Below, piece after piece: positions 32,701 to 43,514 of a stretch of 64,000 nt of DNA. Below the pieces are notes generated by a model. The model was not told the origin of the DNA. It was given only the letters and a program-made list of their open reading frames with translations, and searched no databases. Location: the NCBI GenBank assembly GCA_023101885.1, contig JALPQD010000387.1, positions 1,809,223 through 1,873,222 of the forward strand, in the 5' to 3' direction. Within the stretch, counting starts at the first letter, position 1; each line of letters begins with the position of its first letter. The DNA is from Typhlomys cinereus. Lineage: Eukaryota; Chordata; Mammalia; Rodentia; Platacanthomyidae. A program made the translations under genes and the position numbers.

Positions 32701-33631
32701 GGATAGGGAACTCCCTCGAGCTGATTGGGCTAGGCCAACATTTCCTAAACAGACATCCAATGGCACAGTCACTGCTATCAACTCTCAACATTTGGGATCT
32801 TGTGAAATTAAAGAGCTTCTGTTCAGATAAAGAGATTGTAACGCGAGCTCAAAGGCAACCCACAGAATGGGAGAAAATCTTCACTAACCACATATCTGAT
32901 AGAGCTCTACTATCCAGGGTGCACAAAGAACTTAGAAAACTAAACGCCAAGGAAACTAATGGCCCAATTAAAAACGGGGCCCTGGAACTTAAAAGAAACT
33001 TTACCAGGGATGACATTAAAATGTCTAACAAATATCTTAAAAACTGCTCCACTTCTTTAGCCATCAGGGAAATGCAAATCAAAACTTCCCTGAGATACCA
33101 TCTCACCCCGGTCAGGATGGCAAAAATCCACAATACAAACAACACCAAATGCTGGAGAGGATGTGGAGAGATCCACCACATTGCTGGTATAAATGAAGTC
33201 TCATACAGCCACTCTGGCGAGCCGTCTGGAGATTCTTAAAGAAATTAAAGATTGAAATGCCATATAACCCTACTATTCCACTTTTGGGAATAACCCCCCA
33301 TGCAGCAGAGGTTCACCTCGATAGCACAAGTACGACCATGTTCATTGCAGCACTGTTTACAATATCAAAGTCATGGAATCAACCCAAATATCCAACAGTT
33401 GATGAGTGGATAAGGAAACTGTGGTACATCTATACAATGGAGTACTCCTCAACCATCAAAAATGATGAATTACTTGAATTTGCCAGGAAATGGATGTTAC
33501 TAGAAACAATTATATTAAGTGACGTATCCCAGACCCAGAAAATTAAGTGCCGTATATACTCCCTAATAGGTGGCTCCAAGTACCAAACCCACCCAGCCCA
33601 CCTTGAGACACTCAAAGATAAATCTATGTAA
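29769..33631 (+). pseudogene. L1 ORF2 (endonuclease plus reverse transcriptase), multiple stops and frameshifts
   Basis: Endonuclease elements appear in order across frames: the Gln-Glu-Thr-His motif (about 29.9 kb), Gly-Asp-Phe-Asn (30.2 kb), Ile-Asp-His-Ile-Leu (30.37 kb) and Ser-Asp-His-His (30.44 kb). The longest open part, 31369-32127, covers the reverse transcriptase fingers and palm: the active-site FADD is intact, but the motif-A Asp that usually stands in the SIDAEKAFD pattern is Glu here. A second open part is 32205-33239 (344 codons), and a third 33257-33631. The C-terminal Cys/His region is disrupted near 33,160-33,200. Confidence 0.93.
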
Positions 33632-33857
33632 TACCTACAGTAATTGCAAGGATTGTGAACAGGAGGGATGGTGTAGGAGGGCCACACCAGACACAAGGAG
33701 AGAGGGGACCATATTACAGCAGAGAAAATAGGCCTCCATCAAGGACTCCAAGTAAGTAATGAGACAACTGGATAAGTTCTCAGACGTTTGTTCCTGATCA
33801 TTTACAACTGAAGGGGTATGATCTCACCAGAAGGGGAGTGCATATAGTCTGGCACAT
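33632..33857 (+). other. 3' UTR of L1 copy A, first part
   Basis: Runs to the insertion point of the nested L1. The continuation is at 35984-36547. Confidence 0.8.
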
Positions 33858-33874
33858 AAAAAGTAACCATTTTG
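33858..33874. repeat. Target-site duplication of the nested L1, left
   Basis: AAAAAGTAACCATTTTG, identical to 35967-35983. It belongs to the 3' UTR of copy A. Confidence 0.93.
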
Positions 33875-33875
33875 G

Positions 33876-34891
33876 TGCTGGCAAAACTGGATCTCCACAT
33901 GCAGAAGATTAAAGCTGAACCCATACTTGTCACCATGTACAAGAATTAATTCCAAATGAATCAAGGACCTTGATATCAGGCCAGGTACTATAAAAACCAT
34001 AGTTGAAAGGATAGGGAACTCCCTCGAGCTGATTGGGCTAGGCCATTTCCTAAACAGACATCCAATGGCACAGTCACTGCTACCAACTCTCAACAGTTGG
34101 GATCTTGTGAAATTAAAGAGCTTCTCTTCAGATAAAGAGATTGTAACACGAGCTCAAAGGCAACCCAAAGAATGGGAGAAAATCTTCACTAACCACACAT
34201 CTGATAGAGCTCTACTGTCCAGAGTGCACAAAGAACGTAGAAAACTAAACATCAAGGAAACCAATGGCCCAATTAAAAAATGGGCCCTGGAACTTAAAAA
34301 AAATTTTACCAGGGATGAAATTAAAATGTCTAACAAATATCTTAAAAAATGATCCACTTCTTTAGCCATCAGGGAAATGCAAATCAAAACTTCCCTGAAA
34401 TATCATCTCACCCCGGTCAGGATGGCAAATATCCACAATACAAACAACAACAAATGCTGGAGAGGATGTGGAGAGAGGGGAACTCTCCTACATTGCTGGT
34501 GGGAGTGCAGGCTCATACAGCCACTCTGGCGAGCCGTCTGGAGATTCTTAAAGAAATTAAAGATTGAAATGCCATATGACCCTGCGATTCCACTTTTGGG
34601 TATAACCCCCATACAGCAGAGGTTCACCTCAATAGCACAAGCACGACCATGTTCATAGCAGCACTGTTTACAATAGCAAAGACATGGAATCAACCCAAAT
34701 GTCCAACAGTTGACGAGTGGATAAGGAAACAGTGGTACATATATACAATGGAGTACTACTCAGCCATCAAAAATGATGAATTACTGGAATTTGCCGGGAA
34801 ATGGATGTCATTAGAAATAATTATATTAAGTGAAGTATCCCAGACCCAGACAATTAAGTGCCGTATGTACTCCCTAATAGGTGGTACCTAA
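33876..34891 (+). pseudogene. L1 copy B ORF2 C-terminal remnant
   Basis: The part covers the ORF2 C-terminal region (Cys/His zone and the residues after it) with at least two frameshifts, ending near TAA 34889-34891. No active-site residues are present because the endonuclease and reverse transcriptase core are truncated away. Confidence 0.85.
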
Positions 34892-35819
34892 TACCAAACC
34901 CACCCAGCCCATCTTGAGACACTCATAGGTAAATCTATGTATTACCTACAGTAATTGCAAGGATTATGAACAGGAGGGATGGGGTTGGAAGGCCATACCA
35001 GAAACAAGGAGAGAAGTGACCATGTTACACTAGAGAAAATAGGCCTCCATCAAGGACTGCAAGAAAGTAATGTGACACCTAGTTAAGTTCACAGACATTC
35101 GTTCCTGATCATTTACAACTAAGGGGGTATGAACTCACCAGAAGGGGAGGGCATATAGTCTGGCAGATTAAAAAGTAACCATTTTGCAAATGGGTGATTG
35201 ACCCCTCCCATTGCCAAATGCCATATGACCCTGTGATTCCACTTTTGCGTATAAGTATTACATCTACCCTTGAATGTGCTCTTATAATAAGACTCCAGTT
35301 TAACAGCTTTCTGTCTCTGGCCAGGGGGTGACATACAGTGCCCATCACGATGGAGTGAAGGGCATTATAGGAGCAACAAAACTGCAAAAGAAAATCAACA
35401 AACCACTATCCAGAACTTCAGAGACTCTATATCAACCACCTAAACTAGGCCAGACTAATCTCTCCCCATCCTGAAGCTCAGGGACATTTGCGGAAGAGGG
35501 GGCGGTTAGAGTGTAAGAGCAAAAGGATGGGAGGAGCAATGATTTGCAAGATACTACACATAAGTTAGGGCCGAAGCAATCATAATTGGACATTGCATGT
35601 CCCGCGCAATGTCCAACACACTATTGACCTCACAAAGTCTAGCATCTGCTAAAGGCACCAAGATCCTTGGAGGCAAGGGATTGACAGCCACAGTAGTGTT
35701 CCTATGCTTAAGGGGAACACAGGAAAGGGTTCAGGGAAATGCCACTGGGTCCTTGTACGTCATCGGAGAGGAAGGCCCGGAGGAGAGTCAGGCATGCACA
35801 AGAAAGGACTCTGGGAATT

Positions 35820-35910
35820 GGGGTGGGAGGCACGGGGGGATGTGGAGGAAGGGGTCAGGGGAGGGGGAGCAGGGGGTTCGGGGAGAGGAGGAGGGAGGGA
35901 GGGAACTGGT
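35820..35910 (+). repeat. G-rich polypurine tract in the L1 3' UTR (copy B)
   Basis: Many runs of three to six G (for example GGGGGGA, GGGGGAG) on the transcribed-like plus strand. Such tracts can form G-quadruplexes. The equivalent tract in copy A is at 36412-36500. Confidence 0.8.
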
Positions 35911-35966
35911 GTACCTATTAAGTTTGTATGAGCTGAAATAATAATAAAAAATGTATTAAAAAAAAC

Positions 35967-35983
35967 AAAAAGTAACCATTTTG
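35967..35983. repeat. Target-site duplication of the nested L1, right
   Basis: AAAAAGTAACCATTTTG follows the A-rich tail of copy B. Confidence 0.93.
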
Positions 35984-36547
35984 CAAATGGGTGATTGACC
36001 CCTCCCTCACTGTGGTTTCCTACTTTTATTACATCTACCCTTGAATGTGCTCTTATAACAAGACTCTAGTTTAACAGCTTTTTGTCTCTGGCCAAGGGGT
36101 TACATACAATGCCCATCAGGATGGAGTGAAGGGCATTGCAGGAGCAGCAAAAAGCAAAAGAAAATCAACAAACCACAATCCAGAACTTCAGAGACTCTAT
36201 ATCGACCACTTAGAACTAGGCCCGACTAATCTCTCCCCATCCTGAAGCTCAGGGAAATTTGCAGAAGAGGGGGCGGTAAGATTGTAAGAGCAAAAGGATG
36301 GGAGGAGCAATGATTTGCAAGATACTCCACACAAGTTAAGGCGGAAGCAATCATAATTGGACTTTGCATGCCCTGCACAATATCCAACACATTAAAGGGT
36401 TCTCTGGGGATTGGTGGGGGAGGCACTGGGGGATGGGGAGGGAGGGTTGAGGGGAGGGGAAGCAGGAGGTTCGGGGGGAGGAGAAGGGAGGGAGGGAAGT
36501 GGTGTACCTATTAAGTTTGTATGAGCAGAAATAATAATAAAAATGTT
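35984..36547 (+). other. 3' UTR of L1 copy A, second part, with poly-A end
   Basis: Resumes exactly where copy A stopped at 33,857/33,874. Compared with copy B it lacks roughly 200 bp between 'tccaacacatta' and the G-rich tract, so copy A or its lineage has a deletion. Ends AATAATAATAAAAATGTT. Confidence 0.85.
36412..36500 (+). repeat. G-rich polypurine tract in the L1 3' UTR (copy A)
   Basis: Runs such as GGTGGGGGAGG, GGGGGATGGGGAGGGAGGG and GGGGGGAGGAG. Predicted quadruplex former. Confidence 0.8.
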
Positions 36548-36562
36548 AAAAAATGATTTTTA
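36548..36562. repeat. Target-site duplication of L1 copy A, right
   Basis: AAAAAATGATTTTTA, identical to 28486-28500. Confidence 0.85.
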
Positions 36563-36564
36563 AA

Positions 36565-37200
36565 TGCATACCAAAGAACAATGAGAAAAGAAGTCTGGCA
36601 TGCCAGCGTATTAAAGAGAGAATGGAAATGGCTATAGTTAGTTGCTCGAGCTTGGATTAGATAATAATCATATGTCCTGCCACAATTGCACTAACTTTCT
36701 TAGTGAATCATGTAGTTCTGTAGAGCAGAGATGAACTTTGGGAAAGACATAGGAGTGGACAAAGGCACTGTTCTAGGAGAAAACACACAAGTAACCTCTT
36801 GAACAATTGCTGCAGCTCATGGGTACACATGCAGAATAATTATGACATTATCTTTGTTTACTGGGCAGAGCACTTGCGTAAACACAAAGGAAATATACAG
36901 CTGTTACCAGTGAATAGCTGATTTAGGAATGACACAACTGTTAAACACGCTGAGGTATAATGACATCCTACAATGTGATGTTTTCATTCCTTTCTACCTC
37001 AAAGTCATACTCGTGTCAGATCCAATTCATATTTCCTGAGATCTGTCTCTATCGATCAGGTTTATTTATCCATATCATATCCTATGATGTAGTCTATACA
37101 TCTTAGGAATTCTCTGTAAGTCTACAAAGCTTACTTATTATTTATGCATTCTGTAATTTGGACTTCGTGCCCTGTATTGCTTCCTCATAATCTGAATAAC
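36565..37200. other. No recognised feature
   Basis: AT-rich non-coding DNA. Confidence 0.45.
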
Positions 37201-37204
37201 ACTG

Positions 37205-37530
37205 TTTGCCTAGGAAAATTGCTCACCAGGCAAAGCACTCAATACAAAAGTGTAAGGACTGGAGTTCAAATCCCCAGAGCCTAAATCCCAAGTAAATTCC
37301 AAAAGCAATGGTATAAATATCTATAATTCCTGCACACTTTTGTTAAATGGAAGGTTGACACCTGAAGCCTCTGAGCCAGTCAACCTGGCTTCCACAGCAA
37401 TAATGAAGAAACCCAGTCTCAAACAAAGTAAAAAGGACAGGAACAGCACCAGAAAGATGTCATTTACATGTGTAGGTGTGTCCACACTTGTACACCTATG
37501 CACTCACATGTTATACACACACACATTCTG
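37205..37530 (+). mobile_element. B4-like composite SINE, diverged
   Basis: The head is '...attgctcaccaggcaaagcactc' with 'ggagttcaaatccccagagcc' (B-box-like), followed by a middle part and a CA-rich end ('atgttatacacacacac'). The layout fits B4, with many substitutions. Confidence 0.45.
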
Positions 37531-37534
37531 TGTT

Positions 37535-38400
37535 ACTTTCAAGTCAAATATGCCATGGTTTCTTGGAGTAAATAGTGAGAGTTGATTTCTTCTGTGATGG
37601 CAGGAGCCAGGGAGTCACCAGATCCTTGAATCAGTTGGGTGGACACTGGTTTCCAGAGGGCAAAGTAGCAAAAGCTGAATGAATATAGCAATTTTTATAA
37701 TGTTGTATAGGACAAGAGAGAAAGTGCAAACATGGAATACCAGAATCTTTTCTAATGAGTTGAAAGAAGGGTTATCCTCTGAACTGGAGGAAGAATTGCA
37801 TGCGAGAGTAACAAATTTGCCCTTTGTTCTGGAGGGAGAGAACTATCCATCTTTCAATGCTGTATACTGTGTACCCATTCTAGAAAAGATGTCTCTGCTC
37901 TCAAGATACGCAAACACAAGATCACTCTACGGAGAATTGTCTGCCAAAAACATGCTGGTGAGTTTAATTGATTCTGTTTTTACTTCTCATCCTTTATAGC
38001 AGAAGTGTGTGTTCCTAACTAATAAATCAACACACACAACACCACCTTCATCTACATTTTATGTCTGTGTGCCCATAGAATCTCCAGCGAGATAAGAATG
38101 CACTATCTATGCTCTCATGGAAATTTCAACATCTGATCTGTTCAATTTTGTTCTATCTCCTCTAAGAATTTGAGCACCTAAACTTCATCTGTTTATTGAG
38201 TCATAAATTATGCCCTGCACATTTTGATCACTTTTATGTTTTTATTAGCATATATTCACTTTTTACAATAATAGATTTCATGGTGTCATTTTTAAACATG
38301 TGCATAATGTATTCCTGTCATGCACATAACCCCTTCTTTTCCTTACTTGTCCTATTCCCTCCAATTCTAACTAATCCCCATTCCCTTTCCAACTAGCTTT
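37535..38400. other. Unassigned stretch containing one 106-codon open frame
   Basis: The frame 37679-37999 is opened by a stop immediately upstream (TGA ATG) and ends TAG. It shows a mixed hydrophilic composition without any domain that I know, and no homologous repeat is recognised. A donor-like CTGGTGAGT occurs at about 37,953-37,961, but no matching acceptor with an open frame was found. I regard a coding exon as unlikely. Confidence 0.3.
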
Positions 38401-38401
38401 T

Positions 38402-38457
38402 CCCTTCTACTTTCATATCTCTGTGTGTGTCTCTCTCTTTGTTCCTCTCTCTCCGTC

Positions 38458-38507
<50 letters not shown>

Positions 38508-38524
38508 CGCGCGTGCGCGTAACC
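38402..38524. repeat. CT-rich then (GT)n then alternating GC tract
   Basis: TCTCTCTTTGTTCC is followed by (GT)n to about 38,500 and by GCGCGCACGCGCGTGCGCGT, ideal for left-handed Z-DNA. Confidence 0.9.
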
Positions 38525-39195
38525 CAATGTTTACAGGAGCACAAATACTTTTCCAATGTCTATACAACTGTGTATGAATCTCCAGGGAGATGAGCACAAG
38601 ATCCTCCCCTCTTCCATGACAAGGTTTTCTGCCAGTAGATCAAAACTGCTGAGATTTTAAAAACAAAACCTTCTTGATTTCACATTCTGCTTCATATCTT
38701 TCTTGCACCAAAATGCCTCAAAAGAGTTTATACTTATCTCAAAGTTGTCTTGTTCAATTCTTCATTTGCATTCCTTCATTATTATTATGAAATCCTTTTG
38801 CTCTAGTATTGTGGCATGTTTTAACATCTGATGTTACATGTCCTGTGTGTTACTATCGTTACTCTTTTGTGTTATCTTTTTTAAGTGCCATATCTTCAAA
38901 TCTAATTTTACAACATACAATTGGATATTGTTCTTTTAAAATATCTATCCAGATAATTTTTGTCTTGTGACTACATTGTTTAGCCTACCTTCTTGTTCAT
39001 CTATTTTAAAAGTTTCTATGAAGAGACATGTAGTAAATGATTTAAACTTTGAAGACCAAAATGGTTTTAGAGAAGACATTCAATTCTAACGTAATTTTAT
39101 GAAAGCATCCATAGGTAATAAAAATACACAGTGATAGCTATGCTCCAATAAAACTTGCTTTTTAAGGAAACAAATAATGGGTTGGTTTAGTTTTC
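38525..39195. other. No recognised feature
   Basis: AT-rich non-coding DNA. A hint of old L1-like sequence near 38,870-39,000 is too weak to call. Confidence 0.4.
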
Positions 39196-39204
39196 ATTAC
39201 ATGT

Positions 39205-39566
39205 TGCCTCAGCAGCATATCTGACTCAAGCACTAAGGGGAAGAAAGGTTTACTTTAGTTCAAAATGACAAGTTAGAACCTATCATGGCAAGGATATGAC
39301 AGCAGCAAGAGGCAAAGGCCTGAGTTTTATCACATTCACAGTCAAGGACAAGAAACAAGAGATGAATACATGCTCATCTACCTCTCTTTATCTTTATAAA
39401 GGCCCAGACCACCTGTCTAGGGAATAGTCCTACTCACGTGGGCTGGGTCTTCTCACATCAATTATGCAGTATGTCATAGGTATGTGATGAGGCCAACATA
39501 AATCTGAAGAATATCTCTCAGGTGGGCTCAGAGACCTGCTTCCAAGTTGTCAATGAAAATTAACAC
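39205..39566 (-). repeat. Interspersed repeat related to the 14.8-kb copy
   Basis: Begins 'acatgttgcctcagcagcatatctgac', includes 'gaaaggtttactttagttcaaaatg' and ends 'caagttgtcaatgaaaattaacaca'. The minus-strand orientation and the 'cttcca..agttgtcaat..' end parallel the other members. Confidence 0.4.
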
Positions 39567-39569
39567 ATT

Positions 39570-40210
39570 TTCCAAACTCAGGTGATGAGATGTATTGCCA
39601 ATACTCTTATTAAATATTCCCCCATTATTTAAAATTTTACACAAGTATTCAATGCATTCTGATTATATCTACCTGCAACCCTACCCACTACTCCTTATCT
39701 CCCCAAAATCCACCTTCTACCTTCATGTGTTTTTTCTTTTTCAAAAACAGGATTATAATACAAAATAAAATATGAGACACAAGAGAAAAAACATTTAGGT
39801 TGTTGTTAGTTATTGTGATACAGCTTATAGCTTTATGTGTTTAAGAAGCCCTGATAAAGCTAAAGGATAGTTTTGTCAGTTTCCTATGAAGTTGAAGGAG
39901 CCCACAGTGTAAGCTCATAGAGCCTACCCATAGGGGACCTTCTACTGTGGGGCTTTTAGAACCTGACTCACAGGAGGCCTTCCGCAAAGTAAGCATGCAT
40001 TTTTAGACAGAAAAGCTGATATATTCCACTTTTTAAATGATTTTTCTTCTTTTCAGGGTCTGCACCCAAATGGTAAAATAGTATTTTTTAAGTTAATTAG
40101 CATTTATATTCTCAGTCTACATACAATATAAAAAGCATGTCTCTATTTGTCTTCCCATTACCTGAACCCCATGTTGCTACTGACTGCAACTTTAGGTTCA
40201 GGCTTTAATT
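39570..40210. other. No recognised feature
   Basis: AT-rich non-coding DNA. Confidence 0.45.
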
Positions 40211-40214
40211 AAAG

Positions 40215-40360
40215 TTTTTTTCTTTTTTTTTAATTAATTAATTAATTTACTTTTTCCACTCATACAAACTATATAGGTACCCCGGTCCCCTCCCTCCCTC
40301 CACCCCACCCCCGGACCTCCTTGCTCTCTTCCCCCTTTTTCCCTTCCTTCCCCTCCTCTT
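40215..40360 (-). mobile_element. L1 3'-end fragment, minus strand
   Basis: T-rich (TTTTTTTTAATTAATTAATTAATTTAC) followed by 'cactcatacaaactatataggtacc' and a polypyrimidine C-rich tract is the reverse complement of the L1 3' UTR ends at 35.9 and 36.5 kb. Only the tail is present. Confidence 0.75.
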
Positions 40361-40364
40361 TCTT

Positions 40365-41985
40365 AATAAGCAATCAAACTGGTGGGCATGTAAGGAGAGT
40401 AAGAGCTCTTCCAGGTTAGTAGAACATAATACTTTCACTCTTTTTACAAAAAGCTGTTGATATTCTTTAAGATAAACATTTTTCAACTTATTATTATCCT
40501 TTGTTCAATCTCCAATGTGTTGAGATAGTTATATTTGACTATTATGTTCAAGTTCATACTTGTACTTTTCCAAACACATTTTCACCACAAATCAGAAATT
40601 CTCTAGCATTCTCTTGAATAATTTTAATTAGGACTTTGCCCCCACTATGCCATCAAAATTTATCAAAGCCACCAATTGTCACCATATTATTGAATATCAT
40701 TTTAGTACTAATTTCTTTGATCCATAAGAAGTGTTTGTCATAATTAATCACTGTCTTCTTTTTGAAAGACTTTACTTGGTCTTCTGGGTGATAAGTTCTC
40801 TTTTGAAAATCCTCTTATATCACTAGATATTCCTTCTGGAACTTTTTGGCTAGTTCCTTCTAATCCGTATGACCTTTAAATATTGAAAACTTGAAGTCTA
40901 GATCCTCAGATCTCTTAACTCATGGATGTGTATACACTTCCAGGGTAGTATTTTCTGTGATAAGGATTTAAATAAAGGAAAAATATTGAAGAACCTCAAA
41001 TTTATATCCACATTCCAAAACAGGAAAATTAATTTAATAATAATGAAGAAATATAAAACAAAAATTAAAAATTAAGATAACTTCAGATGGATCAAGAAGG
41101 AAGTGAGTAGTGAATCATAATTGTAAAAAAAAAAAACAACTAATATGTACTTTACAGAAAACACTTTTAAACCAAAATAATAAAGGAAAGATAAAAACAA
41201 AAAATGGGCAAAAGAATATCAGTAAAGTATCAAAACAGGTAAGAGTATTCTGTTATTACAACAATAGAAAACAGAGCTTAAATTCAAATTTATCAAGAAA
41301 GGTAAAGAGAATGATTAATAATATAAAAGTTAAAATTTATGAAAATGATATAGCATATAGTTCTGTGTAGTAGAAAAGCTTATGTTGAGTGATCGAGTAT
41401 TAAACTTGAGAAGAAATTAATGAAAATACAATCATGATGAGAGACACCAGCATGTCTTTTTAGAGATACTAAGGCAAATAAGGTAAATATATATTAACAG
41501 TCTGTTATATTATTGTGGTGCCATCTAATTAAACCACATGACTAAGTCATGACACTTTTCCCATGAAACATGTTCATATGTGATGCTGAGTGCCATATGC
41601 TGTGGTCAACCCTATTGAAAACCTTCATATGCAACAAGAATTAGGCCATAACAAAAACTAGTTATTATTTTATGGATCTGAGACTTATATGTGTTTTTCA
41701 CACCTATCTTATGAACAGATGTCTACTGGTCACCTAGAAAATAAGCTGACATGTCACTCAGGCATGCTGATGTCTAAGAACTTTCTTTAAAGCCCTCCTG
41801 CATTATTCATTGATTTTAAAATTCATACTTAGCTTGAATTTATAGCATGTAACCTATCAATTTTTAAAAGTAATTTATAATGAAAACGATGGACATGTGT
41901 TCTGCTCTGCACCCCACACATACACAAATCTTAGATTTTAGTGGAGAAGAAGGTAATAAATATACAAATTACATGGAAATTGTCT
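40365..41985. other. No recognised feature
   Basis: Over 1.6 kb of AT-rich DNA. The 86-codon lysine- and asparagine-rich frame at 41110-41370 is a low-complexity, A-rich chance frame. An old unrecognised repeat near 40.5-40.9 kb is possible. Confidence 0.45.
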
Positions 41986-41999
41986 TAATTTCATATTCC

Positions 42000-42375
42000 C
42001 ACTGGTATAATGAGCATATGACCCAAACAATTTAGAGAAACAGGAAGTTTATTCATGCTCATGATTCTAGGTAGCAGTTGATCATAATGGTAGAAGAGTT
42101 AACAACAGAAGTTGAGAGAATTAATGCTATCATATCCAAAGCAGAGCAGAAGCACAAAGACCAGTGTTACTTCCCAGTCTTGCCAGTTTGCCAAATTCCA
42201 TCCATCTCTGCCTCTCTTATCCACCTGCCCTGGAATGGTCCCATCCACTTAGGAATGGGTAGTACCACATAAATTACAGAATCTCTTGTAGGCATTCTCA
42301 GCTTTCCTTTACTAAATAATTCTTTATGGCAAGCTTAAAGCTCAGTTCTTAATTGTCAAGTTCACACTCGTAACT
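42000..42375 (-). repeat. Rodent interspersed repeat, minus strand
   Basis: Starts '...actggtataatgagcatatgacccaaacaatttagagaaac' and ends 'tcttaattgtcaagttcacac', matching the reverse orientation of the repeat family at 13.1 kb. Confidence 0.5.
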
Positions 42376-42389
42376 TACTGTACTGCCAC

Positions 42390-43195
42390 ATAAATTCCAC
42401 AATGATTTGAGTTTTTTAAAAATACTTTTTTATATTTAATCATCTCTAAAATCTTATTCTCTAAGGGCAGATACTAAAAGTTATAATACAATTTAATTTT
42501 AATTTAACTCACATAATACACAAAGCAATGTAATGTATTATGTGTGTTTTAGACCCCACATCAAATGAAATAAAAAAAATTTCAATATACCTAAACAGTC
42601 CTTGACCTGGATCTGCTACTTAAGCCACATGACTGTTTCATATTATTGATGGAAACTAGAAAAGCAATATCTAAGATTATTTTAACCAGGAAAGTTCAAA
42701 TGCAGTGAGAATAATTATGTTTTGTTAACCTTCAAGAATGGCAGGTTGATATTTTAAATATCTCAGGGCAAAGCATTATTCAAGTTATAATAGAAGAAAT
42801 AGAATTGGGATATTTATTGATAATAATAAGATGAGCAAAACAATTTTGAAAGCACTATCATCTATTGTGAATTGTATTATCACTATAATGGTATAAAGTT
42901 TGGGAGACAGTAATAAGCAATTTTTTTCTAGTTATACAATGGATGCTTTTCAGTATTTCTTATCTCATTTATTATCTTCACAATGTTACCAGTAAGGGGC
43001 TAAGATTTCCTTGCTAATGTTGTAAATGCCTAAGGCATCCATGATACAGAAAAAAAGATTCACATGAGATAGATTTTATCCAAGTAACTGGAAATGTAGA
43101 GTTTACGTGTGAATGGAACCACATAGCATCAGGTTTGTGTCTGAACAAAGCAAACGTGAATCTTCTATTCATTTTTCCCATATATGAAATGGGGA
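42390..43195. other. No recognised feature
   Basis: AT-rich non-coding DNA. Confidence 0.45.
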
Positions 43196-43199
43196 GCAA

Positions 43200-43397
43200 T
43201 AGAGGACAGCAAGATGGTTCAGCTGGTAAAGGTGCCATCACGGAAACCTGGTGATTTTAACCGGATCCCTAGAACTCACCTGGTAGACAGAACCAACTTT
43301 AGAATTCACAATGTTGTCCTCTGGCACACATGGTCATGCCCTAGTATGCACATTATCTGTCTGTCTGTCTCTCTCTCCCTCTCTCTCTCTCTCTCCC

Positions 43398-43451
<54 letters not shown>

Positions 43452-43510
43452 TTTTCTCTCTCTCTCTTTCTTTCTCCCTCTCTCTCTCTCTCACATATAA
43501 ATAAATACAG
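43200..43510 (+). mobile_element. tRNA-derived SINE with a long CT tail
   Basis: The head is 'gaggacagcaagatggttcagctggtaaagg', then 'ctggtgattttaaccggatccc', 'gttgtcctctggcacac', and a long pyrimidine tail (43,361-43,495) before an A/T-rich end. This head type differs from the main SINE family, resembling another rodent tRNA-like SINE. Confidence 0.6.
43361..43495. repeat. (TCTG)n then (TC)n pyrimidine tract
   Basis: About 135 bp of TC/TCTG repeats, interrupted by CCCTC and TTTTT. It produces long Ser/Leu-rich or Arg/Glu-rich chance frames. Confidence 0.9.
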
Positions 43511-43514
43511 CTTA

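Larger units (their letters stand above)
33875..35966 (+). mobile_element. LINE-1 copy B, 5'-truncated, inserted in copy A
   Basis: Copy B starts within ORF2 (corresponding to about 32,570 of copy A, 'ggtgctggcaaaactgg') and ends in an A-rich tail. It carries the last third of ORF2 in broken frames (34065-34352, 34377-34658, 34649-34891) and a 3' UTR from about 34,892. Its Cys/His region (CWRGCGE...HCWWEC), at about 34,455-34,510, is intact where copy A's is not. Same orientation as copy A. Confidence 0.95.
28501..36547 (+). mobile_element. LINE-1 copy A, near complete but dead, with a nested L1
   Basis: Starting within a short 5' UTR remnant (148 bp before ORF1), the copy has ORF1, ORF2, a 3' UTR and an A-rich end, flanked by a 15-bp target duplication. 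Without the 2.1-kb nested L1 and its duplicated target it is about 5.9 kb. Both ORFs carry stops and frameshifts. Confidence 0.95.

Noticed and set aside
37679..37999. 106-codon frame with a donor-like GTGAGT
   Set aside because: No recognisable domain, no convincing acceptor site with an open frame, upstream in-frame stop. Kept only as a note on the unassigned stretch.
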